The notes: a model not told the origin generated them from the sequence alone. 5,522 nucleotides of DNA from Bacillota bacterium (GCA_023426005.1 JAFABO010000126.1:1-5522); one strand, 5' to 3'. Shown: positions 1 through 5,360, counted from the first letter of the stretch. Numbers and translations: made by a program.

Positions 1-877
1 ATGCACGTTCAATTATATCTTTCTCCAGATTTATTTCGTACTTCTTGAACGCTAATGCGTCATGAACACTCTGAAGAGAAGTCTTTTTCATATTAGGGCA
101 TATGAGACCAGTTGACATCATATAGAAGGTCTTATGGGGACTATCTTTTTTAAGCTGATATAGAACACCCATCTCGGTTCCTATTATAAATTTATCATGA
201 TCAGAGTTTTTAGCATAATCAATAATTTGTTTAGTGCTGCCCACAAAATCAGCCAATTCCTGAATTTCCGGCTGACATTCCGGATGGACCAGCAGCAGTG
301 CATCGGGATGCAGTTTTTTGGCTGCAAGAACCTCATCCGATTTGATTTTGTGATGTGTAATACAATACCCTTCCCAGAAAATAATATTTTTCTCAGGGCA
401 CATTTTAGCAACATAGCTTCCTAAATTTTTGTCGGGAACAAAGAGAATGTCTTTTTTATCTATTGATCTGATAACCGACAGCGCATTGGAAGATGTACAG
501 CAGATGTCGCATTCCGCCTTAACCTCGGCACTCGAATTTATATAACAGACTACAGCGGCTCCGGGATATTTTTTCTTAGTCTCCCGCAAGGACTCTGCAG
601 TGACCATATCTGCCATAGGACAGCCTGCATTGATTTCCGGAAGCAGGACCGTTTTCCGGGGCGATAGGATTTTTGCGCTCTCCGCCATAAAATGTACTCC
701 GCAAAAAACAATGGTATCGGCAGTGCTTGATGCACAATATTGGCTTAAAGCAAATGAATCTCCTACAATATCCGCTATCTCCTGGACATCGTCAACCTGA
801 TAGCTGTGAGCAACAATAACAGCGTTCTGTTCCTCCTTCATTTTATTTATATTGCTAATCATCGTTTGTTTATCCAT
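1..877 (-). CDS. nadA: Quinolinate synthase NadA (3' end beyond the window)
   Basis: Catalyses condensation of iminoaspartate with dihydroxyacetone phosphate to quinolinate, the first pyridine-ring step of de novo NAD synthesis; a cytosolic [4Fe-4S] enzyme. My translation of the minus strand from the ATG at 877 gives 292 residues with no stop before the edge. By comparison with the roughly 300-residue Thermotoga-type enzyme, about 10-15 residues are missing. The three cluster cysteines fit the family spacing: C86 (AGCPMAD), C172 (EGYC) and C260 (LICPNMKK). Substrate-site residues are present: H24 and Y26 (AHSYQ, where AHNYQ is common), Y112 and N114 (VCYINSS), H175, H198-E200 (HPEC) and T215 (GST). 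A GAGGTGG ribosome binding site (884-890) lies 6 bases before the ATG and fixes the start. The gene has its own promoter and is separated from the feo operon by a terminator. nadB and nadC usually follow nadA but are not visible here. Confidence 0.96.
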   Translation of the reverse strand, partial: MDKQTMISNINKMKEEQNAVIVAHSYQVDDVQEIADIVGDSFALSQYCASSTADTIVFCGVHFMAESAKILSPRKTVLLPEINAGCPMADMVTAESLRETKKKYPGAAVVCYINSSAEVKAECDICCTSSNALSVIRSIDKKDILFVPDKNLGSYVAKMCPEKNIIFWEGYCITHHKIKSDEVLAAKKLHPDALLLVHPECQPEIQELADFVGSTKQIIDYAKNSDHDKFIIGTEMGVLYQLKKDSPHKTFYMMSTGLICPNMKKTSLQSVHDALAFKKYEINLEKDIIERA

Positions 878-895
878 TAATTGCCACCTCGTGTT

Positions 896-913
896 TTGTT
901 AATTTTTCAACAA
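896..913 (-). promoter_or_regulatory. Imperfect inverted repeat in the nadA leader, possible operator
   Basis: TTGTTAA and TCAACAA (one mismatch between the arms) flank a 4-base spacer, about 10 bases upstream of the nadA ribosome binding site and downstream of the predicted start site. In Firmicutes NAD synthesis genes are often repressed by NiaR/YrxA, and an operator in this position would suit that. I cannot confirm that this sequence matches a NiaR box. In AT-rich DNA such a repeat can also arise by chance. Confidence 0.25.
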
Positions 914-956
914 TGTCTCTTATGATTAATCCGTCAAAAGTTAAAATACTGCATTT

Positions 957-985
957 ATTTTAATACTTATGTATTGCTTTGTAAA
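957..985 (-). promoter_or_regulatory. nadA promoter, sigma-A type
   Basis: On the minus strand a -35 box TTTACA (980-985) and a -10 box TAAAAT (957-962) are separated by exactly 17 bases. Transcription would start near 950, giving a leader of about 70 bases before the nadA ATG at 877. Both boxes match the vegetative consensus at five of six positions. It lies downstream of the feo terminator, so nadA is probably transcribed on its own from here. Confidence 0.7.
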
Positions 986-1108
986 TGCTTTTATTGCAAA
1001 AGAGCCCCTATTTACCTAATAACATAGAAGTATTCAATATTATTTATAAAAAGAAAACAGTACTCGTGTATTTATTATTTATTAAATTGTTCTTTTTGGC
1101 AAAAAGGC

Positions 1109-1135
1109 AAAAAAAAAGAGGGCTAAGCCCTCTTT
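1109..1135 (-). terminator. Intrinsic terminator of the feo operon
   Basis: Read on the minus strand, a perfect 9-bp stem AAAGAGGGC / GCCCTCTTT with a TTA loop is followed by an unbroken run of T residues (nine As on the plus strand, 1109-1117, part of which also forms the stem base). It begins directly after the TAG stop of the Cys-rich peptide gene (1136-1138). It closes the feoA-feoA-feoB-peptide transcript before nadA. Confidence 0.93.
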
Positions 1136-1303
1136 CTATTTATGACAATCGCTTGCCTCAGCACAACCTGAACATCCGCAGCCGCAAGTGCTTTCTCCTC
1201 TTTGTCTCTTCCTTATCCTGTGGATCACAACCCAGACCATTAATCCGATTACTATTGCCGCTATTATTATTGTCGCCAGATTGTCCTTTAAAAATTGTAT
1301 CAT
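1136..1303 (-). CDS. FeoB-associated Cys-rich membrane peptide
   Basis: A 55-residue protein. Residues 1-9 are a short polar-ended N-terminus, residues 10-27 form one hydrophobic membrane segment rich in Ile, Ala and Val, residues 28-35 are a basic patch (HRIRKRQR) that should stay cytosolic, and the tail is cysteine-rich: C40, C42, C44, C47 and C53, in the pattern CGCGCSGC followed by CHK. This matches the small FeoB-associated Cys-rich membrane protein family (the PF12669 type) found downstream of feoB in many anaerobes. Its role is not established; a metal-handling or redox partner of FeoB, in the place FeoC takes in enterobacteria, is an inference. The start is set by GGAGG (1311-1315), 7 bases before the ATG. 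It lies 50 bases after feoB and immediately before the terminator, so it is the last gene of the operon. Confidence 0.9.
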   Translation of the reverse strand: MIQFLKDNLATIIIAAIVIGLMVWVVIHRIRKRQRGESTCGCGCSGCAEASDCHK

Positions 1304-1312
1304 AGTGATTCC

Positions 1313-1334
1313 TCCTTACTTAATCCTTACTTAA
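1313..1334 (-). repeat. Tandem 11-bp duplication covering a ribosome binding site
   Basis: TCCTTACTTAA occurs twice in direct, gapless tandem (1313-1323 and 1324-1334). On the coding (minus) strand each unit ends in AAGGA, and the copy nearer the gene merges with GG to form the AGGAGG site of the Cys-rich peptide. It probably arose by slippage; the upstream copy is a weak duplicate ribosome binding core. Confidence 0.8.
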
Positions 1335-1353
1335 CAGGAATTTTATTAACCAA

Positions 1354-3507
1354 CTAAATATTAACCTGCCCTCCGGCTGATAAAACTTTTTCTTTTTTCA
1401 CCGGCCTGTATGGGCGGAATAACATCCAGAGCATGAATCCCAGAACCAATAGTGCCACTACCGTACCCGGACCGAATGAAACAGCACCGGCTATAAGACC
1501 GCCCAGCTGGAAAATCACAAGTGCTACTGAATACGCAAGAACTGTCTGATAGCCAACAGCTATAAGAGTCCATTTCCATCCGCCCATCTCACGCTTAATT
1601 GCACCGATAGCCGCAAAGCATGGAGCACATAGAAGATTGAAGGCCATAAAGGCATATGCGCTGATTACGGTAAACATTGATGCAACCTGTGCCAGCAGTG
1701 CAGGATCATCTTCCGCTGCTTCCGAAATTCCAAACAATACTCCAAATGTACCTACAACATTTTCTTTTGCTACAAGACCGGTCACTGTTGCAACTGCTGC
1801 TTTCCAGTTTCCAAAGCCCAACGGTGCGAATATGGGAGCAATGACATTGCCTATGGAAGCAAGAATACTGTCTCCTTCTTCAGCCATTTGCAAATTCCAT
1901 CCGAAGCTTGATAAAAACCATATAACTCCGCAAGCTACAAATATAATTGTACCGGCTTTTATAATAAATGCCTTTCCGCGTTCCCACATGTGAATCAGAA
2001 CGCCTTTTGCACCAGGCACATGATATTGCGGAAGTTCCATAACAAACGGAGCCGGGTCGCCCAGAAACAGCCTTGTCTTTTTAAGAACTATGCCTGAGAA
2101 CAGAACCATTGCAATGCCCAGGAAATATGCCGACGGCGCTACCCACCAGGACTTCTCAGCAAACATGGCTCCTGCAATCAATGCTATTATGGGAAGTTTT
2201 GCACCGCATGGGATAAAGGTAGTAGTCATGATGGTCATCTTTCTGTCTTTATCCTGCTCAATTGTCCTGGATGCCATAACACCCGGAACACCGCAGCCCG
2301 ATGCAATCAACATCGGAATAAATGATTTCCCTGAAAGCCCAAACTTACGGAAAATTCTATCCATGATAAATGCTACACGGGCCATATATCCGCAGTCCTC
2401 AAGAATTGAAAGGAAGAAGAACAAAATCATCATCTGAGGTACAAAACCAAGAACCGCTCCAACACCACCTATAATACCATCAACGACCAGACTCTGTAAC
2501 CATTCGGCTGCACCTACGTTAGCCAGAAAGTCCCCGACTGCAGGCTGTATCCATGCACCGAACAATGTTTCGTTAGTCCAATCCGTAACTATGGTTCCAA
2601 GCCATGATACCGAAACAAAGTATACTATAAACATAATAACTGCAAAAATAGGCAACGCCAGCCACCTGTTTGTTGCAACCCTGTCTATCTTATCAGAGGT
2701 GGTCATCCCTACATTTTTTTTATTCAGGCACTTCTTAATAATTTTACCGATGTATATATATCGTTCGTTTGTAATTATACTTTCACTGTCGTCATCCATA
2801 TCGGTTTCACAGGCCGCAATTATTTCTTCTATTTTCTGCTTAGTAGATGAATCAATGGTTAACTGCTCCAGAACCTTTTCATCTCTCTCAAAAAGCTTGA
2901 TGGCATACCATCTTGACTGTTCTTTGCTGCCTATTATACTCTCGGCTGCAACCTCTATCCGGGACAGGCTGTTCTCAACCGAATTGTCGAAAGTGTGCTG
3001 CGGAATTGTCTTTGCTTTACTTTTAGCAAGAGCTATGGCCCTTTCAGTTACTTCTTTCAATCCTGTCCCTTTTAAGGCAGATGTTTCATAAACCTCACAG
3101 CCTAACTCTTTGCTGAGCTTCTCCAAATATATTTTATCGCCATTTTTTCGTACAATGTCGATCATATTCAATGCTATTACTACCGGTATACCGATCTCCA
3201 CCAGCTGTGTAGTAAGATACAGGTTTCTTTCTATATTTGATGCGTCAACCAGGTTGATGATTACGTCAGGTCTTTCATTTAGAAGATAATTACGTGTCAC
3301 TACCTCTTCAAGAGTGTAGGGCGATAAGGAATATATACCGGGAAGGTCCATTATAATAACATCCTTGTGACCTTTAAGTTTTCCCTCTTTTTTCTCTACC
3401 GTAACACCGGGCCAGTTTCCAACATATTGAGAACTTCCTGTTAATTCATTAAACATTGTCGTCTTACCGCAGTTTGGATTCCCGGCAAGTGCAATTTTAA
3501 TAGCCAT
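1354..3507 (-). CDS. feoB: Ferrous iron transporter FeoB
   Basis: Inner-membrane Fe(II) importer driven or gated by an N-terminal G domain; 717 residues, normal for the family. G-protein motifs: G1 GNPNCGKT (9-16), G2 T36 within the conserved NWPGVTVE stretch (31-38), G3 DLPG (54-57), G4 NMID (114-117) and G5 SAL (143-145). A helical linker/GDI-like region follows (about 170-270), then the membrane core from about 283. Core hallmarks are LEDCGYMAR (369-377), the gate motif SGCGVPG with C405, FIPCGAKLP with C434, GLVAKENVVGT (577-587) and the second gate motif CAPCFAAIGAIKRE with C627 and C630. The tail is basic (RPYRPVKKEK). AGGAGG (3516-3521) lies 8 bases upstream of the ATG at 3507. It stands 79 bases after the second feoA, with an operator and a hairpin in the gap, and 50 bases before the Cys-rich peptide. 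No damage is seen. Confidence 0.98.
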   Translation of the reverse strand: MAIKIALAGNPNCGKTTMFNELTGSSQYVGNWPGVTVEKKEGKLKGHKDVIIMDLPGIYSLSPYTLEEVVTRNYLLNERPDVIINLVDASNIERNLYLTTQLVEIGIPVVIALNMIDIVRKNGDKIYLEKLSKELGCEVYETSALKGTGLKEVTERAIALAKSKAKTIPQHTFDNSVENSLSRIEVAAESIIGSKEQSRWYAIKLFERDEKVLEQLTIDSSTKQKIEEIIAACETDMDDDSESIITNERYIYIGKIIKKCLNKKNVGMTTSDKIDRVATNRWLALPIFAVIMFIVYFVSVSWLGTIVTDWTNETLFGAWIQPAVGDFLANVGAAEWLQSLVVDGIIGGVGAVLGFVPQMMILFFFLSILEDCGYMARVAFIMDRIFRKFGLSGKSFIPMLIASGCGVPGVMASRTIEQDKDRKMTIMTTTFIPCGAKLPIIALIAGAMFAEKSWWVAPSAYFLGIAMVLFSGIVLKKTRLFLGDPAPFVMELPQYHVPGAKGVLIHMWERGKAFIIKAGTIIFVACGVIWFLSSFGWNLQMAEEGDSILASIGNVIAPIFAPLGFGNWKAAVATVTGLVAKENVVGTFGVLFGISEAAEDDPALLAQVASMFTVISAYAFMAFNLLCAPCFAAIGAIKREMGGWKWTLIAVGYQTVLAYSVALVIFQLGGLIAGAVSFGPGTVVALLVLGFMLWMLFRPYRPVKKEKVLSAGGQVNI

Positions 3508-3530
3508 TGTTCCTTCCTCCTATTTTCGAA

Positions 3531-3548
3531 AGTTAGACTATGCTAACT
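3531..3548. promoter_or_regulatory. Operator-like inverted repeat between feoA and feoB (site D)
   Basis: AGTTAG-ACTATG-CTAACT is a perfect 6-6-6 inverted repeat of the same design as the sites at the feo promoter and before the second DtxR-family gene. An outer pair, AAAGTTA (3529-3535) and TAACTTT (3551-3557), adds a further half-site. It ends 10 bases upstream of the feoB ribosome binding site. I see no convincing -35/-10 pair around it, so it may act as a roadblock or serve a promoter that is hard to recognise. Confidence 0.65.
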
Positions 3549-3564
3549 CGTAACTTTAAAATAT

Positions 3565-3586
3565 GCAGAGCCTTGTAGTACTCTGC
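3565..3586 (-). other. Hairpin directly after the second feoA stop codon
   Basis: GCAGAG and CTCTGC form a perfect 6-bp stem with a 10-base loop, adjacent to the TAA of the upstream feoA (3587-3589). On the coding strand it is followed by ATATTTTAAAG, which is too weak a T-tract for a full terminator. It could lower read-through into feoB or protect the feoA mRNA 3' end; it is only a structural observation. Confidence 0.5.
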
Positions 3587-3808
3587 TTAGTCCACCAATA
3601 TCATTTCGGCGTCTGATTTCCTCAGTGACAATTCATATCCCCTGACTGTGACTTCCACCGGATCCCCCAACGGAGCAACCTTGCGCACATAAATGGAAGT
3701 ACCCTTGGTGATACCCATATCCATTATCCTGCGTTTAATTGCACCTTCTCCATTGAGCTTCACAACTGTAACAGTTTCACCGCAGTTTATGGTTTTGAGT
3801 GTTCTCAT
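3587..3808 (-). CDS. feoA: Ferrous iron transport protein FeoA (second copy, next to feoB)
   Basis: A 73-residue cytosolic protein of the FeoA SH3-like fold, thought to modulate FeoB. Family features are all present: the N-terminal strand ending in VTVVKLNGEG (14-23), the helix RRIMDMGITKG (26-36) and the C-terminal strands GDPVEVTVRGYELSLRKSDA (48-67), the last being the most conserved FeoA signature. The start at 3808 is supported by AGAGGA (3815-3820), 6 bases upstream. It lies 54 bases after the first feoA and 79 bases before feoB on the same strand. It is closer to the canonical FeoA sequence than its neighbour, so it is the more likely direct partner of FeoB. Confidence 0.95.
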   Translation of the reverse strand: MRTLKTINCGETVTVVKLNGEGAIKRRIMDMGITKGTSIYVRKVAPLGDPVEVTVRGYELSLRKSDAEMILVD

Positions 3809-3862
3809 TGTGTTTCCTCTTTTCTATATAAAATTTTTGTGTGAACATTAAAGTATACGATG

Positions 3863-4072
3863 TTAAACAATGATTCTGCTGGCCATACCTTTATCTATTG
3901 CTACACGGGCATCCTTCACATTAACTATCATGTTACCGCCTATTTCTGAAATAACGGTAACCTTTGAACCTATAACAAAACCGAGATTCTCCAGAAATCT
4001 TTTAGTTTCATCTTTACCCCGAATTGATTTTATAGAATTAATCTCGCCTTGAGAAGCCATTGTTAAAGGCAT
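3863..4072 (-). CDS. feoA: FeoA-domain protein (first, divergent copy)
   Basis: A 69-residue FeoA-like SH3-fold protein and the first gene of the operon. It keeps the helix with FLENLGFVIGSKV (26-38), the VTVISEIGGNMIVNV strands (38-52) and a final strand VAIDKGMASRIIV (57-69), which parallels the YELSLRKSDAEMILV end of the other copy. It lacks the GDPVEV turn of the canonical FeoA. The ATG at 4072 is chosen because AAGGAG (4080-4085) lies 7 bases before it; the ATG at 4058-4060 (M5) is too far from that site. Tandem feoA genes before feoB are common in Clostridia. Whether the two proteins act as a pair or have separate roles is unknown. Confidence 0.93.
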   Translation of the reverse strand: MPLTMASQGEINSIKSIRGKDETKRFLENLGFVIGSKVTVISEIGGNMIVNVKDARVAIDKGMASRIIV

Positions 4073-4088
4073 AAAATCACTCCTTAAA

Positions 4089-4108
4089 AGGTTAGTATCT
4101 GCTAACCT
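4089..4108. promoter_or_regulatory. Operator-like inverted repeat in the feo leader (site A)
   Basis: AGGTTAG-TATCTG-CTAACCT is a perfect inverted repeat with 7-base arms and a 6-base spacer, the longest-armed copy in the window. It sits in the untranslated leader, only 3 bases upstream of the first feoA ribosome binding site. The arm GGTTAG equals the half-site of the DtxR/IdeR iron box, though the classical box has a far shorter centre. Confidence 0.75.
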
Positions 4109-4123
4109 ATCTTTAAATAAATT

Positions 4124-4141
4124 GGTTAGCCCTAACTAACC
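4124..4141. promoter_or_regulatory. Operator-like inverted repeat at the feo start site (site B)
   Basis: GGTTAG-CCCTAA-CTAACC is a perfect 6-6-6 inverted repeat. Its spacer makes a second, overlapping palindrome GTTAG-CC-CTAAC (4125-4136) that is nearer to the classical DtxR box, so this site carries three half-sites. It lies just downstream of the expected transcription start of the feo operon (about 4144), a typical repressor position. Confidence 0.75.
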
Positions 4142-4150
4142 TCTATAAGA

Positions 4151-4168
4151 AGTTTACTACTGCTAACT
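4151..4168. promoter_or_regulatory. Degenerate operator overlapping the feo -10 box (site C)
   Basis: On the minus strand this reads AGTTAG-CAGTAG-TAAACT: a perfect left arm and a right arm matching CTAACT at 4 of 6 positions. The imperfect arm is itself the -10 box of the feo promoter, which may explain its divergence. Binding here would block RNA polymerase directly. Confidence 0.5.
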
Positions 4169-4179
4169 ATGTTTGTCAA
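4151..4179 (-). promoter_or_regulatory. feo operon promoter
   Basis: On the minus strand a consensus -35 box TTGACA (4174-4179) and a -10 box TAAACT (4151-4156, 4 of 6) are separated by 17 bases, with A/T-rich DNA upstream (4180-4210). Start would be near 4144, about 72 bases before the first feoA ATG. Three operator-like repeats cover the -10, the start site and the leader, as expected for an iron-repressed promoter. Confidence 0.8.
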
Positions 4180-4407
4180 TATATTTAACATATATTTAAT
4201 GATTTTTCATTATGCTTTTTTATACGTGTTAAAAATTGCAATTTGTATTATTATCCGTACACCTTGATAAAAAGCTTACATATGCTATAATTATATGATT
4301 AATATATCAATTATCAATTTATGATGTCACTGGCTGAATTAATTGATTCAATTACATTTTGTGCCGCTACGCGGCTCAAAGTCATAAAATGGCTTAGGAG
4401 GTTAATT
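4180..4407. other. Divergent intergenic region and leader of the first DtxR-family gene
   Basis: No gene is supported here. From left to right it holds an A/T-rich stretch upstream of the feo promoter, the plus-strand promoter at 4264-4291, and a leader of about 110 bases. The leader contains a 15-base near-palindrome TAATTGA-T-TCAATTA (4340-4354) and a small GC-rich hairpin GCCGC-TAC-GCGGC (4363-4375), which stands out in this AT-rich DNA. The reading frame is open back to an ATG at 4321, but that ATG has no ribosome binding site. Confidence 0.6.
4264..4291 (+). promoter_or_regulatory. Promoter of the first DtxR-family gene
   Basis: TTGATA (4264-4269) and a perfect TATAAT (4286-4291) are separated by 16 bases, with a TGC just before the -10 that makes an extended -10. 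The start would be near 4298. None of the GTTAG-N6-CTAAC sites overlaps it; the nearest is about 95 bases upstream. It therefore looks constitutive, or controlled by something else. Confidence 0.8.
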
Positions 4408-4782
4408 ATGATTAAGTTACAAGAATCCGGTGAAAATTATTTGGAGACAATACTTGTTCTTAAAAATAAAAACGGGAATGTACGTTCAATTGATATTGCA
4501 AATGAATTGGGCTATTCAAAACCCAGTATAAGCCGCGCAATGACTATACTTAAAAATGCTGAATATATTATAATAAATGAAACAACAGGATATATAACCC
4601 TTACTGATAAAGGATACAATATTGCAACAGCAATGTATGAGCGTCACCAGATATTATCCACTTATTTAATCTCACTTGGCGTTTCTCCTGATGTAGCTAC
4701 ACAGGATGCTTGCAGGATTGAACATGTCATAAGCGAGGAAACGTTTGAAAGAATCAGGCAAAACACAAAAATTAAGGATTAG
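4408..4782 (+). CDS. DtxR/MntR-family metal-dependent repressor
   Basis: A 124-residue regulator with a winged helix (about 5-66; recognition-helix region SKPSISRAMTILKNAEYI 37-54; wing to TLTDKG 64-69) and a dimerisation/metal-binding helical domain (70-116). It lacks the C-terminal SH3 domain of DtxR and IdeR, as MntR does. Likely ligands by alignment from memory: E13 (MntR E11), H80 (MntR H77) and C102, E105, H106 in DACRIEH. The Cys at 102 is the DtxR/IdeR residue, where MntR has Glu, pointing to iron rather than manganese; N10 replaces MntR D8. The start at 4408 is chosen because AGGAGG (4396-4401) lies 6 bases upstream; the in-frame ATG at 4321 would add 29 residues with no ribosome binding site or family similarity. 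It diverges from the feo operon and is the best candidate for its repressor. Confidence 0.92.
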   Translation: MIKLQESGENYLETILVLKNKNGNVRSIDIANELGYSKPSISRAMTILKNAEYIIINETTGYITLTDKGYNIATAMYERHQILSTYLISLGVSPDVATQDACRIEHVISEETFERIRQNTKIKD

Positions 4783-4790
4783 CAAGCGGA

Positions 4791-4833
4791 AATAAATTAG
4801 ACCCGGCAAAATATATGCCGGGTCTAATTTATT
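4791..4833 (+). terminator. Long hairpin terminator after the first DtxR-family gene
   Basis: AATAAATTAGACCCGGC (4791-4807) and its perfect 17-base reverse complement (4817-4833) flank the loop AAAATATAT. The GC-rich upper stem with an A-rich 5' side and a T-rich 3' side (TCTAATTTATTAT) fits an intrinsic terminator, possibly working in both directions. It begins 8 bases after the TAG stop and separates the two regulator genes into different transcripts. Confidence 0.85.
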
Positions 4834-4871
4834 ATCCTGGGCATTTTTAATTAATTCTTTGTCAATATCGG

Positions 4872-4900
4872 TTGACTATTTTCATATAGTATGACAATAT
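4872..4900 (+). promoter_or_regulatory. Probable promoter of the second DtxR-family gene
   Basis: TTGACT (4872-4877) is a good -35. The -10 is uncertain: CAATAT (4895-4900) has the ideal 17-base spacing but only 3 of 6 matches, while GACAAT (4893-4898) has 4 of 6 at 15 bases. Either puts the start at about 4905-4910, inside the operator at 4904-4919. Confidence 0.5.
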
Positions 4901-4903
4901 GTA

Positions 4904-4919
4904 GTTAGCTTATGCTAAC
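4904..4919. promoter_or_regulatory. Operator-like inverted repeat before the second DtxR-family gene (site E)
   Basis: GTTAG-CTTATG-CTAAC is a perfect 5-6-5 inverted repeat with the same arms and spacing as the feo sites; like three of those, it has TG directly before CTAAC. Flanks are A and C, so the sixth pair is mismatched. It covers the predicted start site and lies about 15 bases upstream of the ribosome binding site, placing this gene in the same regulon as feo. Confidence 0.7.
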
Positions 4920-4946
4920 CCCTTATCATGGATCAAGGAGATGTCT

Positions 4947-5309
4947 ATGCTGTCTAATTCTAAAACTAAATATTTAATTTGCATATATAAATTAAGCAAC
5001 GGCGGTGGATCTGTTAAGTCGGTCGATATAGCCAATACTCTGTCTGTTACAAAGTATAGTGTTTTTAAAATACTGAAATATTTTGATGAAATCGGATTGA
5101 TTGAAAAGCAGCATTATGGTCAGGTATATCTGACCCCGGAGGGAATAAGAAAAGCCAATTCTTTATATACGGAATATATAATTTTATACACCTTCTTCAC
5201 CAAATATTTAAATGTTCCCGATGAAGTTGCTGAGGACGATGCTATTGCCTGTATAGGCGTTCTATCAAGCCAAAGTATTGATACGATATCCAACCACATC
5301 TTTAATTAA
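4947..5309 (+). CDS. DtxR-family paralog lacking metal ligands
   Basis: A 120-residue protein with the winged-helix plus helical-dimerisation layout of MntR: helix 1 at 5-17, helix-turn-helix with VDIANTLSVTKYSVFKILKYF (26-46), wing with GQVYLTPEG (58-66), then the dimerisation helices (67-115) ending in LSSQSIDTI, which parallels MntR LSWNSIDRI. In my alignment from memory all six MntR metal ligands are replaced: D8 by K8, E11 by I11, H77 by Y77, E99 by I100, E102 by I103 and H103 by G104. C102 is not in the ligand position. The start at 4947 is preferred to the in-frame ATG at 4941, because AAGGAG (4935-4940) abuts 4941 but lies 6 bases before 4947. It has its own promoter with a feo-type operator. 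It could be a metal-independent repressor or a modulator that pairs with the upstream paralog; neither is shown. No terminator is evident after it. Confidence 0.85.
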   Translation: MLSNSKTKYLICIYKLSNGGGSVKSVDIANTLSVTKYSVFKILKYFDEIGLIEKQHYGQVYLTPEGIRKANSLYTEYIILYTFFTKYLNVPDEVAEDDAIACIGVLSSQSIDTISNHIFN

Positions 5310-5319
5310 ATTTGTGCCC

Positions 5320-5360
5320 AACAAGGCCCCAGGCGTTCCTGCTTGCAGGCCCAAAGTCTT
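5320..5360. repeat. Direct repeat, copy 1
   Basis: The last 20 bases (5341-5360), gcttgcaggcccaaagtctt, are identical to 5503-5522. Upstream similarity reaches back to AACAA-NN-CCCCA (5320-5331 against 5483-5494), with a diverged 8-9 base middle. The unit is more GC-rich than its surroundings and non-coding. Confidence 0.8.

Noticed and set aside
985..1305. Plus-strand 106-codon open frame
   Set aside because: It crosses the nadA promoter, the feo terminator and the antisense of the Cys-rich peptide gene, and it has no family features.
2591..3091. Plus-strand 166-codon open frame antisense to feoB
   Set aside because: It is a shadow of the feoB coding strand with no ribosome binding site; feoB is unambiguous here.
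4321..4407. N-terminal extension of the first DtxR-family protein starting at the ATG at 4321
   Set aside because: There is no ribosome binding site before 4321, the 29 extra residues do not look like the family, and AGGAGG stands at the right distance from 4408.
4941..4946. Start of the second DtxR-family gene at 4941
   Set aside because: The AAGGAG site touches this ATG with no spacing; the next in-frame ATG at 4947 has the normal 6-base gap.
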